From UA16 sp905478895 (GTDB taxonomy: Bacteria; Bacteroidota; Bacteroidia; Flavobacteriales_D; Sanyastnellaceae): DNA of 64,000 nt. A program made the translations under genes and the position numbers. The notes beneath the pieces were generated by a model, which saw only the letters and a program-made list of their open reading frames with translations, ran no database searches and was not told the DNA's origin. Location: assembly GCA_943788495.1 (NCBI GenBank), contig CALSQO010000002.1, positions 682,001-746,000 on the forward strand. Direction: 5' to 3'. Shown here in pieces: positions 24,411 through 33,122 of the stretch (positions are counted from its first letter, which is position 1; each line of letters opens with the position of its first letter).

Positions 24411-25655
24411 ATGTTAGCGGAAATCATCACGATTGGAGACGAATTGCTGTTGGGCCAGACCGTTGATACCAATTCGGCATGGATGGGAATGAAACTCGCA
24501 GCACATGGCATTCGGGTGCACCGGATCACCTCTATTTCGGATGAGGCGGATGCGATTCGGGCTGCATTGGATGAATCGCTTGCACGGGTCGACTTTGTCC
24601 TTGTGACAGGTGGCTTGGGTCCTACCCGTGACGACATTACTAAGGAAACATTGGCCGATTATTTTGGCACTGACCTTGTGATGGATGAAGCGGTGCTCCT
24701 GCGGATTACGAATTGGTTCGCAGGCCGAGGGTTTGAGATGTTGGAAGTGAATCGACACCAGGCGATGTTGCCCGAATCGTGCGATGTACTGATCAACCCC
24801 AGGGGAACTGCGATGGGAATGTGGTTTGAGCGGTCAGCCGATCAAAAGGTAGTGGTGAGCATGCCGGGCGTCCCTTATGAGATGAAAGGGTTGATGGAGG
24901 AAGAAGTATTGCCGAGAGTGGATCAACATTGGAATTTACCCACCCGTTACCACCGCACGATTTTGACCCAAGGCGTGGGTGAAAGTTACTTGAGTCAGCT
25001 CGTATGGGATTGGGAAGAGGGCTTGGAATCCCGTGGGGTGTCCATTGCCTACTTGCCTGCGCCTGGTCAGGTGCGCGTGCGACTTGGCAGTGTGAACGCC
25101 GATGCCGAAGTCGCTAAGAGCCAAGTCGAATCTGAGGTGGCTGCTTTTCTTGCATTGGCCGGGGACCATGTTGTTTCGGATCAAGATGAGGCGTTGGGCG
25201 CTGTTGTTGTTCGGTGCTTGACAGAACGAAAGGCAACCCTTGCCACAGCAGAATCATGCACAGGAGGAGCGATTGCAGCGAGCATTACAGCTGTGCCGGG
25301 CAGCAGTGCGATGTTTTTGGGGTCGGTGGTCGCATATGACAATCGAATCAAGCAATCCCTTCTCGGGGTGTCAGAAGCAGCCTTGGAGGCTCATGGAGCG
25401 GTCAGTGAAGCCGTGGTTCGTCAAATGGCTGAAGGAGCAAAAGAACGATTGGGAACGGACTATGCCATTGCCACTTCTGGGGTGGCTGGACCATCAGGTG
25501 GATCCATCGAAAAACCGGTGGGAACCGTATGGATGGCGCTGGCGGGTCCCGAAGGAGTGGAGTCCAAATGCTTAAACGTTGGCAGCAACCGGACCCGCAA
25601 CATCCAAAGGAGCGTGCGAGAAGCATTGGCTTGGATCATTCGAACCGCAAAATAA
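24411..25655 (+). CDS. cinA: CinA family protein (nicotinamide-nucleotide amidohydrolase/pyrophosphatase)
   Basis: This 414-residue protein has the standard two domains. The N-terminal MoCF-like domain, starting AEIITIGDELLLGQTVDTNS with VTGGLGPTRDDITKE near 65, has ADP-ribose pyrophosphatase activity in relatives. The C-terminal CinA domain has LATAESCTGGAIAASIT near 280 with catalytic Ser and Thr, ATSGVAGPSGG and KPVGTVWMAL; it deamidates nicotinamide mononucleotide in pyridine nucleotide salvage. Both domains look intact. The start is set by the promoter box 4 nt upstream. Confidence 0.95.
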   Translation: MLAEIITIGDELLLGQTVDTNSAWMGMKLAAHGIRVHRITSISDEADAIRAALDESLARVDFVLVTGGLGPTRDDITKETLADYFGTDLVMDEAVLLRITNWFAGRGFEMLEVNRHQAMLPESCDVLINPRGTAMGMWFERSADQKVVVSMPGVPYEMKGLMEEEVLPRVDQHWNLPTRYHRTILTQGVGESYLSQLVWDWEEGLESRGVSIAYLPAPGQVRVRLGSVNADAEVAKSQVESEVAAFLALAGDHVVSDQDEALGAVVVRCLTERKATLATAESCTGGAIAASITAVPGSSAMFLGSVVAYDNRIKQSLLGVSEAALEAHGAVSEAVVRQMAEGAKERLGTDYAIATSGVAGPSGGSIEKPVGTVWMALAGPEGVESKCLNVGSNRTRNIQRSVREALAWIIRTAK

Positions 25656-25679
25656 ATGCGATGAAGTTCCCGCAAACGG

Positions 25680-25710
25680 TTGGATGGCTGGATTTTCTTT
25701 CGTTTCTTTG
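25680..25710 (+). promoter_or_regulatory. Promoter of rpmB (TTGG - 19 nt - TTTCTTTG)
   Basis: TTGG at 25680-25683 and TTTCTTTG at 25703-25710 are 19 nt apart; the box differs from TAnnTTTG at one position. The rpmB ATG is 20 nt downstream. Confidence 0.5.
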
Positions 25711-25730
25711 CCGTCCGAAAAAGCAACGCT

Positions 25731-25973
25731 ATGAGCCGCATATGTCAACTCACTGGTAAGAAAGTAATGGTAGGAAACAACGTTTCTCACTCAAAGCGTC
25801 GTACCAAACGAACATTTTATCCCAACCTGCAGAAGAAGCGATTCTTCAATCCAGAAGACGGCACGTACGTAACGTTGCGGGTGTCCACCTCTGCGATGCG
25901 CACGATCAACAAAATTGGACTGAAAGCAGCGATTGCGCAATCCAAGGCCAAAGGCCATTTTGTAGAAGCATAA
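25731..25973 (+). CDS. rpmB: 50S ribosomal protein L28
   Basis: L28 is a component of the large ribosomal subunit. The 80 residues start MSRICQLTGKKVMVGNNVSHSKRRTKRTF, the family hallmark, and end in a basic helix KIGLKAAIAQSKAKGHF. The start is the ATG at 25731; the frame extends upstream but without L28 similarity. In many Bacteroidota rpmB is followed by rpmG and DUF4295. Here it stands alone between its promoter and a strong terminator. Confidence 0.97.
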   Translation: MSRICQLTGKKVMVGNNVSHSKRRTKRTFYPNLQKKRFFNPEDGTYVTLRVSTSAMRTINKIGLKAAIAQSKAKGHFVEA

Positions 25974-26007
25974 GTTGAAGCTTGGATAGGCTGGAAACGC
26001 AGCCAAA

Positions 26008-26039
26008 TAAAAAAACCGCCTCCAGGGGCGGTTTTTTTA
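26008..26039. terminator. Bidirectional terminator between rpmB and the prohibitin-like gene
   Basis: A-tract then CCGCC at 26016-26020 pairs with GGCGG at 26027-26031 around TCCAGG, followed by seven T. The symmetric A and T tracts suit both convergent genes. Confidence 0.85.
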
Positions 26040-26058
26040 TGCAATAAACTCAGATCAA

Positions 26059-26892
26059 TTAGTTGCCTCCGAGGATCAAGGGTAAGCCGTCTTCTGCGTT
26101 TCCGATGACCACGACCTTGGAGTTAGGACTGTTCGCCAACGCCGATGTCGCTTCAATTCCTTTCCATTTGAGTAATTCTTTGCTGATGCCGCGAGAAACG
26201 ATTTCCTGGTAATCTCGGATGCCCTCTGCTTCGATTCGCATACGCGCGGCTTCTTTGCTGGCTTTTTCCAAGCGAAACTCATATTCCAGTGATTCTTGTT
26301 CTTGCTGCAATTTGCGTTCAATCGCCTCTTCGAGTTTTCGTGGAAGCTGAATGTTTCGGATCAGCACGTCATTCAGGGTGAGGTAGTTCTCTGATAATTT
26401 TTCGCGCATCCGCGCATCGATTTCCTTTTGAATTTCATCACGCCGCGTGGTGTTGAACTCTTCGGGTAAATATTTGGCGATGACTTCGCGTGCCACGGAG
26501 CGCATAGCGGGAACAACGACCTTCTGTTCGAAGTTTTTGCCACGTTCAATCTCCAAAAGCGCAAGTGAATTGACATCGGGCTGATAGAATACGGTCACGT
26601 CCATCTCAATTTTGAGCAGGTTGGAGCTCAGGACCTCGAGGTGTTCGAGTCGTTCTTTCTGTCGAATTTCGTATGTGTAGACTTTGTTCCACGGTGCCTT
26701 GAAGTGGAACCCGGAATTCATCGGCTTGGCTTCCGGGTCGACACCTTGCCCGAAGGTCTGGAAGAGCAAACCAGCGTGGCCTGAAGGAATGGTGACTGTG
26801 AGAGATCCGCCGAGGAGCAAGATTGGGGCTAAGACGAGCGTGAGAATAAGAATGCGGCGCATACTCTGAGGACTGGGTTGTTGTTGTGACAT
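26059..26892 (-). CDS. Prohibitin/SPFH family membrane protein
   Basis: This is a 277-residue SPFH protein. A single N-terminal helix near residues 13-34 (ILILTLVLAPILLLGGSLTVTI) anchors it. The band 7 domain follows (GHAGLLFQTFGQGVDPEAKPMNSGFHFKAPWNKVYTYE), then a long charged coiled coil around 175-235 (EEAIERKLQQEQESLEYEF). Prohibitins form large membrane rings that scaffold or restrain proteases such as FtsH; ftsH is 6 kb away, not in the same operon. A TAATTTTA box ends 4 nt before the start. The function here is inferred from family. Confidence 0.9.
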   Translation of the reverse strand: MSQQQPSPQSMRRILILTLVLAPILLLGGSLTVTIPSGHAGLLFQTFGQGVDPEAKPMNSGFHFKAPWNKVYTYEIRQKERLEHLEVLSSNLLKIEMDVTVFYQPDVNSLALLEIERGKNFEQKVVVPAMRSVAREVIAKYLPEEFNTTRRDEIQKEIDARMREKLSENYLTLNDVLIRNIQLPRKLEEAIERKLQQEQESLEYEFRLEKASKEAARMRIEAEGIRDYQEIVSRGISKELLKWKGIEATSALANSPNSKVVVIGNAEDGLPLILGGN

Positions 26893-26896
26893 GGCC

Positions 26897-26904
26897 TAAA
26901 ATTA
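26897..26904 (-). promoter_or_regulatory. -7-like box TAATTTTA of the prohibitin-like gene
   Basis: One mismatch to TAnnTTTG, 4 nt from the ATG at 26892, in the 69-nt gap after the vWA gene. It suggests the gene can be transcribed apart from the upstream operon. Confidence 0.45.
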
Positions 26905-26961
26905 CGGAGAAGCACGAAGCAAGCTGGACCTTTGGCAAAAATTGTCGGTCTGTTCAATTGT

Positions 26962-29139
26962 TTAATAACCGATTGTTCGCCTTCGGATGACCCATTCGAG
27001 TGCAAGCAGCAACAAAGCCATCAAAAGAATCGGGATCCACTCCATTCCATTTTGCAAGGAAACCTGCTCATGCAGCACCGTTGCAGGAATGCCCGCTTGG
27101 GCGATCTGAAGAGAGGCTTGTTGCGGGCTGCTTGTTTGCCATGTACCCAGGAAGTCACCTCCGTTCTTTTCGGAAATTCGCTGCAGAAGACCATGGTCTG
27201 CGGGGAGACTGGACTGTTCAATTTGTTGGTCTTCGATGACAATGATTCCGCTGTCGGTAAAGTTTTCTCGATCGATGGCGCAATTCGCTGTCCAAGTGTA
27301 TTGGCCGCCCGGCATTCGACCAAAATCTACATCGTAACGCTCGCCATCGAAGCGCATGCGTTTGATGAATTCTCCGCCGGATTCGTTCACGAGAATCACT
27401 TCTACGGTGGCGTTTTTGGACATGGTCCAACCCGCGTCGTAGGCTTCCGCTTGGAATTTTATGCGGAGATCGCTGGACAACCGCGGTTCGGTTTGGATTT
27501 TGAATCGGTCGCGTTGATCGTTCGCGGCCAAAAACTGCACGTGGCGCTGAATCAGCTGATTGAACGTGCCATGCTCGTTATGCTGGAGGTAATTGCGCAT
27601 CCTCCAGTTCCATATGCCTTCACCCACGGTGAGTGCCGTACGAACGCCTGAAGCATTGATTCGCGTTGCCCAAAATGCATCTTGCGTACTCAGGCTGCCG
27701 AGTTGCTTGAAGAGCAAAGGTTCCCATGCTTGTGACCAGGTCAATGATTCCAGCGGTCCCGTCAATGGTGGCCAAGATTGAAGGGCGTTCTCCAATGGTT
27801 CGTTATCATAATCAATGATGCCGTAGCTCGGGTTTATACGACCTCGGAAGTTTTGGGGCAATTCCGAACTGCTGGATAGTCGAACCCCCAGTTGGTTTGG
27901 TTTTCGCAAATGGTTGAATGCACTTTGCGAAGTTGCCAACCACCAGGCACTGATGTCATTGGAGGAGAGCCACTCCTCCCAATCCTTTCCTTGCCATGTT
28001 TGACCCAGCAAGTTGTGGGCGATGACTACATCGGATTCGTTCAAAGCTTGCAGCACGTCGTTGGCATCTGTGCCGGCATTGAGGTACAGGGTGTTCACGG
28101 AATACGCATCCAGGTCGTCCAGTGCCAGAGCAATGGCGCCGAGGTCTGGATGCGGTGCATCCGCAATGCACGTAATCATTCTTCGGCTTTCTAAAATTTC
28201 GACGTAAAAATTCCGCTGGTTATTGCTTTCATCGAACTCATTGTTCCCCAAGCTGGTTTCCAATCGGAAACGCTGGGTTCCTATGACGGATGCAGGCAGC
28301 ATGAACTTCACCCTTTTTATGTCTTGGTTGTTTTGGCATATCCACTCGCTTTCGGACAGTTGTTTGGACCCTTGAAAGATTCGAACACGCCCTTGTTGTC
28401 CTTCCATTCCTTGGGATTGAATGACAGCTTCCACGGGAAAGGTGTTGTTCAGATAAGCAATTTGGTTGTGGTTGACCCGAACGATCCAGCGGTCCTCGTG
28501 GCGTGTTGTGTCTCCAAGTCCCACGGTATAAACGGGTGCTAGGGGCCAAGAAGTGCCATATTCAGTATCCACACCGCGGTTGATGAGTCCGTCAGAAGCC
28601 AATACGATTCCGGCAATGTTTCGATTTTCGATGCGGTCATTGAGTTCCGTGATGGCCGCGGAAAGATTCGTCTGTGTGCCATCCCATCGGAGAGGGGCGT
28701 CACTTTCTAAAATATTTTCGTTGAGGTTTTGGTCAAAGCCATACCATTCGGTTCGCAATCCCTTGGCCTCCAGTTCTGACCCCAAGGCCTGAAACCATCT
28801 CTTCAAGTCCAATTCCTCCTCGCTGCCATCCGTGCGTGCCAGAATGGATGCGCTTTGGTCGATGAGCATGACAGCTACAGGTTCTTCTTTGTCCAATTCG
28901 ATGGAACGAATCAGGGGTTCCAATAATAAAAATGCAAGCAGTGTGAAGGCGGACCACCTTACAAGACCGAGGAAGAGTCGCGCAGCAACAGTCAGTCCAC
29001 CGCCGGTGGATTTCCGTTCAATTGCTTTTCCACCTCTTCCATACAACCACCAAGCAGCGAAAAAGCCGGGTGCGCCAATGGCAAGCCATTGCCAAGGCTC
29101 AGCTTCGATGATCCATTGACTTGGCAGTGACATATCCAT
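26962..29139 (-). CDS. Membrane-anchored vWA-domain protein
   Basis: A large protein of 725 residues. Two N-terminal helices (near 18-34 and 52-78, RLFLGLVRWSAFTLLAFLLLEPLI) are followed by a von Willebrand factor A domain. Its metal-ion site is complete: DQSAS at 94-98, a threonine in GTQTNLSAAI near 153 and LASDGL near 175. A long beta-rich region follows, and a last helix near residues 698-716 (WIPILLMALLLLALEWVI) ends in RRRTIGY. This plan resembles BatA/BatB-like and other aerotolerance-type proteins of Bacteroidota, in a longer form. It probably assembles complexes in the periplasm. It ends the amidase-to-vWA operon, 10 nt after fabG. Confidence 0.82.
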   Translation of the reverse strand: MDMSLPSQWIIEAEPWQWLAIGAPGFFAAWWLYGRGGKAIERKSTGGGLTVAARLFLGLVRWSAFTLLAFLLLEPLIRSIELDKEEPVAVMLIDQSASILARTDGSEEELDLKRWFQALGSELEAKGLRTEWYGFDQNLNENILESDAPLRWDGTQTNLSAAITELNDRIENRNIAGIVLASDGLINRGVDTEYGTSWPLAPVYTVGLGDTTRHEDRWIVRVNHNQIAYLNNTFPVEAVIQSQGMEGQQGRVRIFQGSKQLSESEWICQNNQDIKRVKFMLPASVIGTQRFRLETSLGNNEFDESNNQRNFYVEILESRRMITCIADAPHPDLGAIALALDDLDAYSVNTLYLNAGTDANDVLQALNESDVVIAHNLLGQTWQGKDWEEWLSSNDISAWWLATSQSAFNHLRKPNQLGVRLSSSSELPQNFRGRINPSYGIIDYDNEPLENALQSWPPLTGPLESLTWSQAWEPLLFKQLGSLSTQDAFWATRINASGVRTALTVGEGIWNWRMRNYLQHNEHGTFNQLIQRHVQFLAANDQRDRFKIQTEPRLSSDLRIKFQAEAYDAGWTMSKNATVEVILVNESGGEFIKRMRFDGERYDVDFGRMPGGQYTWTANCAIDRENFTDSGIIVIEDQQIEQSSLPADHGLLQRISEKNGGDFLGTWQTSSPQQASLQIAQAGIPATVLHEQVSLQNGMEWIPILLMALLLLALEWVIRRRTIGY

Positions 29140-29149
29140 ACGCAGCGCG

Positions 29150-29896
29150 TTATGCCGTGATCATACCGCCGTCGACACAAATGGTCTGACCGGTGATGTA
29201 GGCGCTCATGTCGCTAGCGAGGAAGGTGCAGAGTTGGGCGACATCTTCGGGTTGTCCGCCGCGCTTCAATGGAATCGCATCGCGCCATCCTTGAACCGTT
29301 GCTTCATCCAACGCTGCGGTCATTTCGGTCTCAATAAATCCAGGGGCAATGGCATTGCACCGAATGTTTCGGCTTCCCAATTCGAGTGCAACCGATTTGG
29401 TAAATCCAAGAATGCCCGCTTTGGAAGCCGCATAATTGGCCTGTCCGGCATTTCCTTGAACGCCTACGACTGAACTTACGTTGATGATGCTCCCTGAGCG
29501 CGCTTTGAGCATGGTGCGCATCACGGCTTTGGTCAATGCGAAACACGATTTGAGGTTCACGTCGATGACCCGGTCCCATTGCTCTTCGCTCATGCGCATC
29601 AACAACGTGTCATCTGTGATTCCAGCATTATTGACAACGATATCCACGGTGCCAAAGGCTTCAACGACAGCGCTGATGAGGCTTTCTGCTTCATCCATTT
29701 TCGCTGCATCGGACTTGAATCCGCGCACCTGGCCTCCGTTCGCTGCAAGTTCAGCTTCGAGGGCGTTGGCCTTTTCGACAGATGAACGATAAGTAAATGC
29801 CACAGTGGCTCCTTGACGAATGAATTCTTGTGCGATGGCTTTGCCGATTCCGCGAGATGCGCCAGTAATGACGGCTACTTTTCCTTGTAATAGCAT
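29150..29896 (-). CDS. fabG: 3-oxoacyl-[acyl-carrier-protein] reductase FabG
   Basis: A short-chain dehydrogenase of 248 residues that reduces 3-oxoacyl-ACP with NADPH in fatty acid elongation. It shows the cofactor motif TGASRGIGKAIA near residues 12-23, NNAG near 86, the catalytic Ser in INVSSVVG, Tyr-Lys in YAASKAGILG and NAIAPGFIETEMT. The start MLLQGKVAVITG at 29896 is preferred over an in-frame ATG upstream that would run into the preceding gene. It sits inside an operon with Fe-S proteins and envelope genes. Confidence 0.93.
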   Translation of the reverse strand: MLLQGKVAVITGASRGIGKAIAQEFIRQGATVAFTYRSSVEKANALEAELAANGGQVRGFKSDAAKMDEAESLISAVVEAFGTVDIVVNNAGITDDTLLMRMSEEQWDRVIDVNLKSCFALTKAVMRTMLKARSGSIINVSSVVGVQGNAGQANYAASKAGILGFTKSVALELGSRNIRCNAIAPGFIETEMTAALDEATVQGWRDAIPLKRGGQPEDVAQLCTFLASDMSAYITGQTICVDGGMITA

Positions 29897-29906
29897 GTTT
29901 GGGTGT

Positions 29907-30716
29907 TTAGGATGCAGAAGGATCGAGCAGGTCTGCCGCTTCCGCAATCAATTCTGCGATGTCTTTGACTTCAACTTCGGATTCTTGGTTGGCATTTTTC
30001 ACGCCGTCCGTGATCATGGTATTGCAAAATGGGCATCCGGTGGCGATGACTTCGGGTTTGTTTTCGAGCGCTTCATTGGTGCGTTCGTGGTTGACTTCAG
30101 CATTGCCATTTTCAGCTTCCTTGAACATTTGAGCACCACCAGCGCCACAACACATTGCATTTTGCTTGCACCTCCGCATTTCGAGCAATTCGGCATCGAG
30201 TTTTTGGATGACTTCCCGAGGTGCGAGGTACTCGCCGTTTCCTCGTCCCAAATAACAAGGGTCGTGGAAGGTGATTCGCTTGCCGCGAAAAGGCGCGCCA
30301 TCTGCCATGCGCAATTTTCCGGTTTCAATCAGTTCGCGGATGAATTGCGTGTGGTGCAGCACTTCGTAATTCCCCCCAAGTTCGGGGTATTCGTTTTTCA
30401 ATACATTGAAGCAATGCGGACAACCCGTAATGATGCGCTTGATGGCATAACCATTGAGGGTCGCAATGTTTTGAGCGGCTTGCATCTGGTACAAGAATTC
30501 ATTGCCCGCTCGCTTGGCGGGATCGCCGGTGCAGGATTCTTCTTGTCCGAGAACAGCAAAAGAAGTTTCAGAGGCATGCAATATGCGTGCGATCGCCTTC
30601 GTAATGCGCTTCGCTCGGTCGTCAAAACTGCCCGCACACCCGACCCAAAAGAGCACGTCCGGTGTTTTTCCTGAGGCGGTCAATTCCGCCATAGTTGGTA
30701 TATGTATTGAACTCAT
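29907..30716 (-). CDS. CCG-domain (Fe-S)-binding protein, HdrB/GlpC/LutA-like
   Basis: This 269-residue cytoplasmic protein has two cysteine-rich CCG domains. The first contains WVGCAGSFDDR, ESCTGDPAKRAGNE and ITGCPHC. The second contains HDPCYLGRGNGEY, MCCGAGGAQMF and TGCPFC. In HdrB-type proteins such CCG domains hold noncubane [4Fe-4S] clusters for disulfide or quinone-linked electron transfer. The upstream gene encodes its likely partner, a membrane protein with two ferredoxin-type clusters, 6 nt away. The physiological donor and acceptor are unknown. Confidence 0.88.
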   Translation of the reverse strand: MSSIHIPTMAELTASGKTPDVLFWVGCAGSFDDRAKRITKAIARILHASETSFAVLGQEESCTGDPAKRAGNEFLYQMQAAQNIATLNGYAIKRIITGCPHCFNVLKNEYPELGGNYEVLHHTQFIRELIETGKLRMADGAPFRGKRITFHDPCYLGRGNGEYLAPREVIQKLDAELLEMRRCKQNAMCCGAGGAQMFKEAENGNAEVNHERTNEALENKPEVIATGCPFCNTMITDGVKNANQESEVEVKDIAELIAEAADLLDPSAS

Positions 30717-30722
30717 CTCGAT

Positions 30723-32039
30723 TTAAACTTCGTTGGTCCAGTTCCCTCTGTCCCCTGCGGGGAATGCCCAAGGTGCTCCATTGTTTTCGATGTTGTTGAA
30801 CATTGAAGTGATGGACTCGGGCGATTTGCTGTCTTCCATGATTAGGCTGCGCCGCATGTCCAAAATGATGCCCATGGGACTGATATTGATGGGGCACGCT
30901 TCTACACATGCCTGGCAACTGGTGCATGCCCAGAGTTCTTCTTCGGTGATCCAGTCGCCAAGAAGCGACTTGCCGTCGGGTTTCCATTCGCCTCCGTTGG
31001 CCTCGCGAGCAGCGCCAATTTCTTCCATGCGATCACGCGTTGACATCATGATTTTCCGAGGACTGAGCAATTTGCCCGTCTGGTTTGCAGGGCACTCGGA
31101 TGTACACCGCCCGCATTCTGTGCAGGTATAGGCCTCCATCAATTGCTTCCAGGTTAAATCTGGAGCGTCCTTCGCACCAAACTTTGGAGGAATGGCATCG
31201 GCGGGGGCGGCGGCAAATGGGTCGGCACTTGGATCCATCATGAGTTGCACCTCTTTCGTGACGGCTTCCATGTTATCCATGGCGGCCGGGGCGTTCAAAT
31301 TGGAGAAATAGGTGTTGGGAAAAGCAAGAATGATGTGGAAATGCTTGGAGTATGGCACGTAAACCAAGAACGATAAGACACCAACAATGTGTGCCCACCA
31401 CATTCCGCGTTCTACGGCAATTACGCCAACATCTGTAAGGCCTGAGTAAAGCGGAATCAGCAGGCTGCTGACGGGAAATGAACCCGCCGCAGTGTAATGG
31501 GGTAGTCCGCGGGATTGTGCAATGGCATCCGCAGCATTCATGCTGAGGAATGCAAACATCAGGACAACTTCAGCCACCAAAATAATATTGGCATCGAGGG
31601 AAGGCCAGCCTTGCAAGTCTTTGGAGGTCAATCGGGCCAGTGCCATGCCATTTCGTCGGATGAAAAACACCACGCATGCTACGATTACGCCAGCCGCTAA
31701 CCATTCAAAGGAGGCAATGAGTACGTTGTAGAATCCACCGAGGAAGGCGAAAATTCGGTGGGTGCCGAAGAGTCCATCGATGACAATCTCAAGCATTTCA
31801 ATGTTGATGATCACAAACCCTGCATAGACGATGATGTGCATGACACCCGCTACCGGTCGTGCCGTCATTTTACTTTGGCCCAAGGCGACTCGGGCCATGG
31901 TCTTCCATCGCTCTGCTTTTCGATCGCTTCCATCCCAATCAATTCCGGAAAGGATGTTCCGGCGAATGACCGCTATTCGCTTGGCGAAAAAGAAGCTGGC
32001 GGTGCCGAGGATGGCAAGAAAAAGCAATTGGCTCAACAT
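30723..32039 (-). CDS. Membrane-bound 4Fe-4S dicluster protein (HdrE/HdrC- or NarI-like fusion)
   Basis: In this 438-residue fusion about 260 residues of membrane domain come first, with five or six helices (for example LLFLAILGTASFFFA, HIIVYAGFVIINIEML, EWLAAGVIVACVVFFI). Candidate heme b histidines lie in VMHIIVY, AHIVGV and KHFHIIL. Then comes a ferredoxin domain with CTECGRCTSECP near 330 and CTSCQACVEACP near 385, enough for two [4Fe-4S] clusters. It should carry electrons between the quinone pool and the CCG partner encoded next. The start MLSQLLF at 32039 avoids overlap with mlaD. Confidence 0.85.
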   Translation of the reverse strand: MLSQLLFLAILGTASFFFAKRIAVIRRNILSGIDWDGSDRKAERWKTMARVALGQSKMTARPVAGVMHIIVYAGFVIINIEMLEIVIDGLFGTHRIFAFLGGFYNVLIASFEWLAAGVIVACVVFFIRRNGMALARLTSKDLQGWPSLDANIILVAEVVLMFAFLSMNAADAIAQSRGLPHYTAAGSFPVSSLLIPLYSGLTDVGVIAVERGMWWAHIVGVLSFLVYVPYSKHFHIILAFPNTYFSNLNAPAAMDNMEAVTKEVQLMMDPSADPFAAAPADAIPPKFGAKDAPDLTWKQLMEAYTCTECGRCTSECPANQTGKLLSPRKIMMSTRDRMEEIGAAREANGGEWKPDGKSLLGDWITEEELWACTSCQACVEACPINISPMGIILDMRRSLIMEDSKSPESITSMFNNIENNGAPWAFPAGDRGNWTNEV

Positions 32040-32064
32040 CGTTTGGTTCTTTCGGTGGTGGTTT

Positions 32065-33117
32065 TCAGGGCTGTTGGTTTTCCTCGCGCTCATCCAACTG
32101 TTGTTCGATGATGTCTTTAAGCTTCTTCAACTCCTTCTTTGAAAGCGCCTTCTCTTGTTTCTTGCCGAAGACTGAAACCCGAACGTACCGCCAAGGATTG
32201 AGGTAGAGATCATTGATGAGGTATTGCAGCTCATTGTTGGTCGCAATCAAGCCATCGTGCAGGGAGTCGCTATTGACCAGTTGTCCCAAAGAGCCTTCTC
32301 CCATATTGATTTTGCGCGTGATTTCATCCACATGCGCGAGCGCTGAGTTCGCCCGATTGACCGTTTCCGCGAAGTTCACGGCCGCCAATGAATCCGAGAT
32401 TTCAGAAAAATTTTCCATCACATTGGCAAGTTCATCGTTGTGGTCTTTGATGTTGGCAGTAATGCCTTCCACATTGGTCATGATGCCATTGAGCGCCGAG
32501 CGATTTTCAGCGACCATGTTGTCCAATTGAATGGAAGTCTGCTCCAGGCTTTCGACCGTCCGTTGAATGCTTTCAAAAGCCGTGGGAAGTCCCAAGGTCG
32601 CGTCTGCCTCGAAAACGGCTTTCAGGTTTTCCAAAATATCATCAACTCCGTCAATGAGTTGGTCGGTTTTGTTTTTCAAAGGCAGCAGCTCAATGCGCAC
32701 GGCCTCGGCAATTCCCATTTCCAAATCGCTCATGAGGGTGTCGCCCGGCTCAGCCAGCATCTCGTCTTCTCCTGCAATCAAGTCAATGGCTTTGGTTCCG
32801 AAAAAGTCACTGGAAACGATTTTAGCTCGGGTGTCGCGGGGAATCCGAAGGGTGGACTGTTCGATTTTGAAGGCCACCATCAAAGAGCCGTCTCCTTCAT
32901 CGGAGAATGCGACCTCGGTGACTTGGCCAACTTTGAAACCATTGACCACGACCGGATTTGACACGGCCAGTCCATCAATTGCCGAATAGGCGGCGTAGTA
33001 TGTGTTGGAGGGCTGAAAAGGATTGAATCCCTTCAGGTAATTGACACCCAAGATCAAGAGTATGAGCCCGCCGATGACAAGCACTCCAATCCTAAATTCT
33101 TTTGATACTGTGGCCAC
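32065..33117 (-). CDS. mlaD: MlaD/MCE family lipid-transport protein
   Basis: This 350-residue protein has one N-terminal helix (FRIGVLVIGGLILLILGVNYL) and an MCE domain from about residue 35 to 125 (NPVVVNGFKVGQVTEVAF, SSDFFGTKAIDLIAGE). A long coiled-coil tail with repeated Asn/Glu/Leu heptads runs to about 300. MCE proteins form hexameric tunnels that shuttle phospholipids between the membranes, with an MlaEF-type ABC transporter; that pair is not in this window. The start codon is GTG at 33117. It follows the amidase by 5 nt, so it is part of an envelope operon. Confidence 0.9.
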   Translation of the reverse strand: MATVSKEFRIGVLVIGGLILLILGVNYLKGFNPFQPSNTYYAAYSAIDGLAVSNPVVVNGFKVGQVTEVAFSDEGDGSLMVAFKIEQSTLRIPRDTRAKIVSSDFFGTKAIDLIAGEDEMLAEPGDTLMSDLEMGIAEAVRIELLPLKNKTDQLIDGVDDILENLKAVFEADATLGLPTAFESIQRTVESLEQTSIQLDNMVAENRSALNGIMTNVEGITANIKDHNDELANVMENFSEISDSLAAVNFAETVNRANSALAHVDEITRKINMGEGSLGQLVNSDSLHDGLIATNNELQYLINDLYLNPWRYVRVSVFGKKQEKALSKKELKKLKDIIEQQLDEREENQQP

Positions 33118-33122
33118 GTGGA

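Noticed and set aside
29820..30674. A 284-codon plus-strand frame over fabG and the CCG Fe-S gene
   Set aside because: It crosses two real genes on the other strand and shows no domain.
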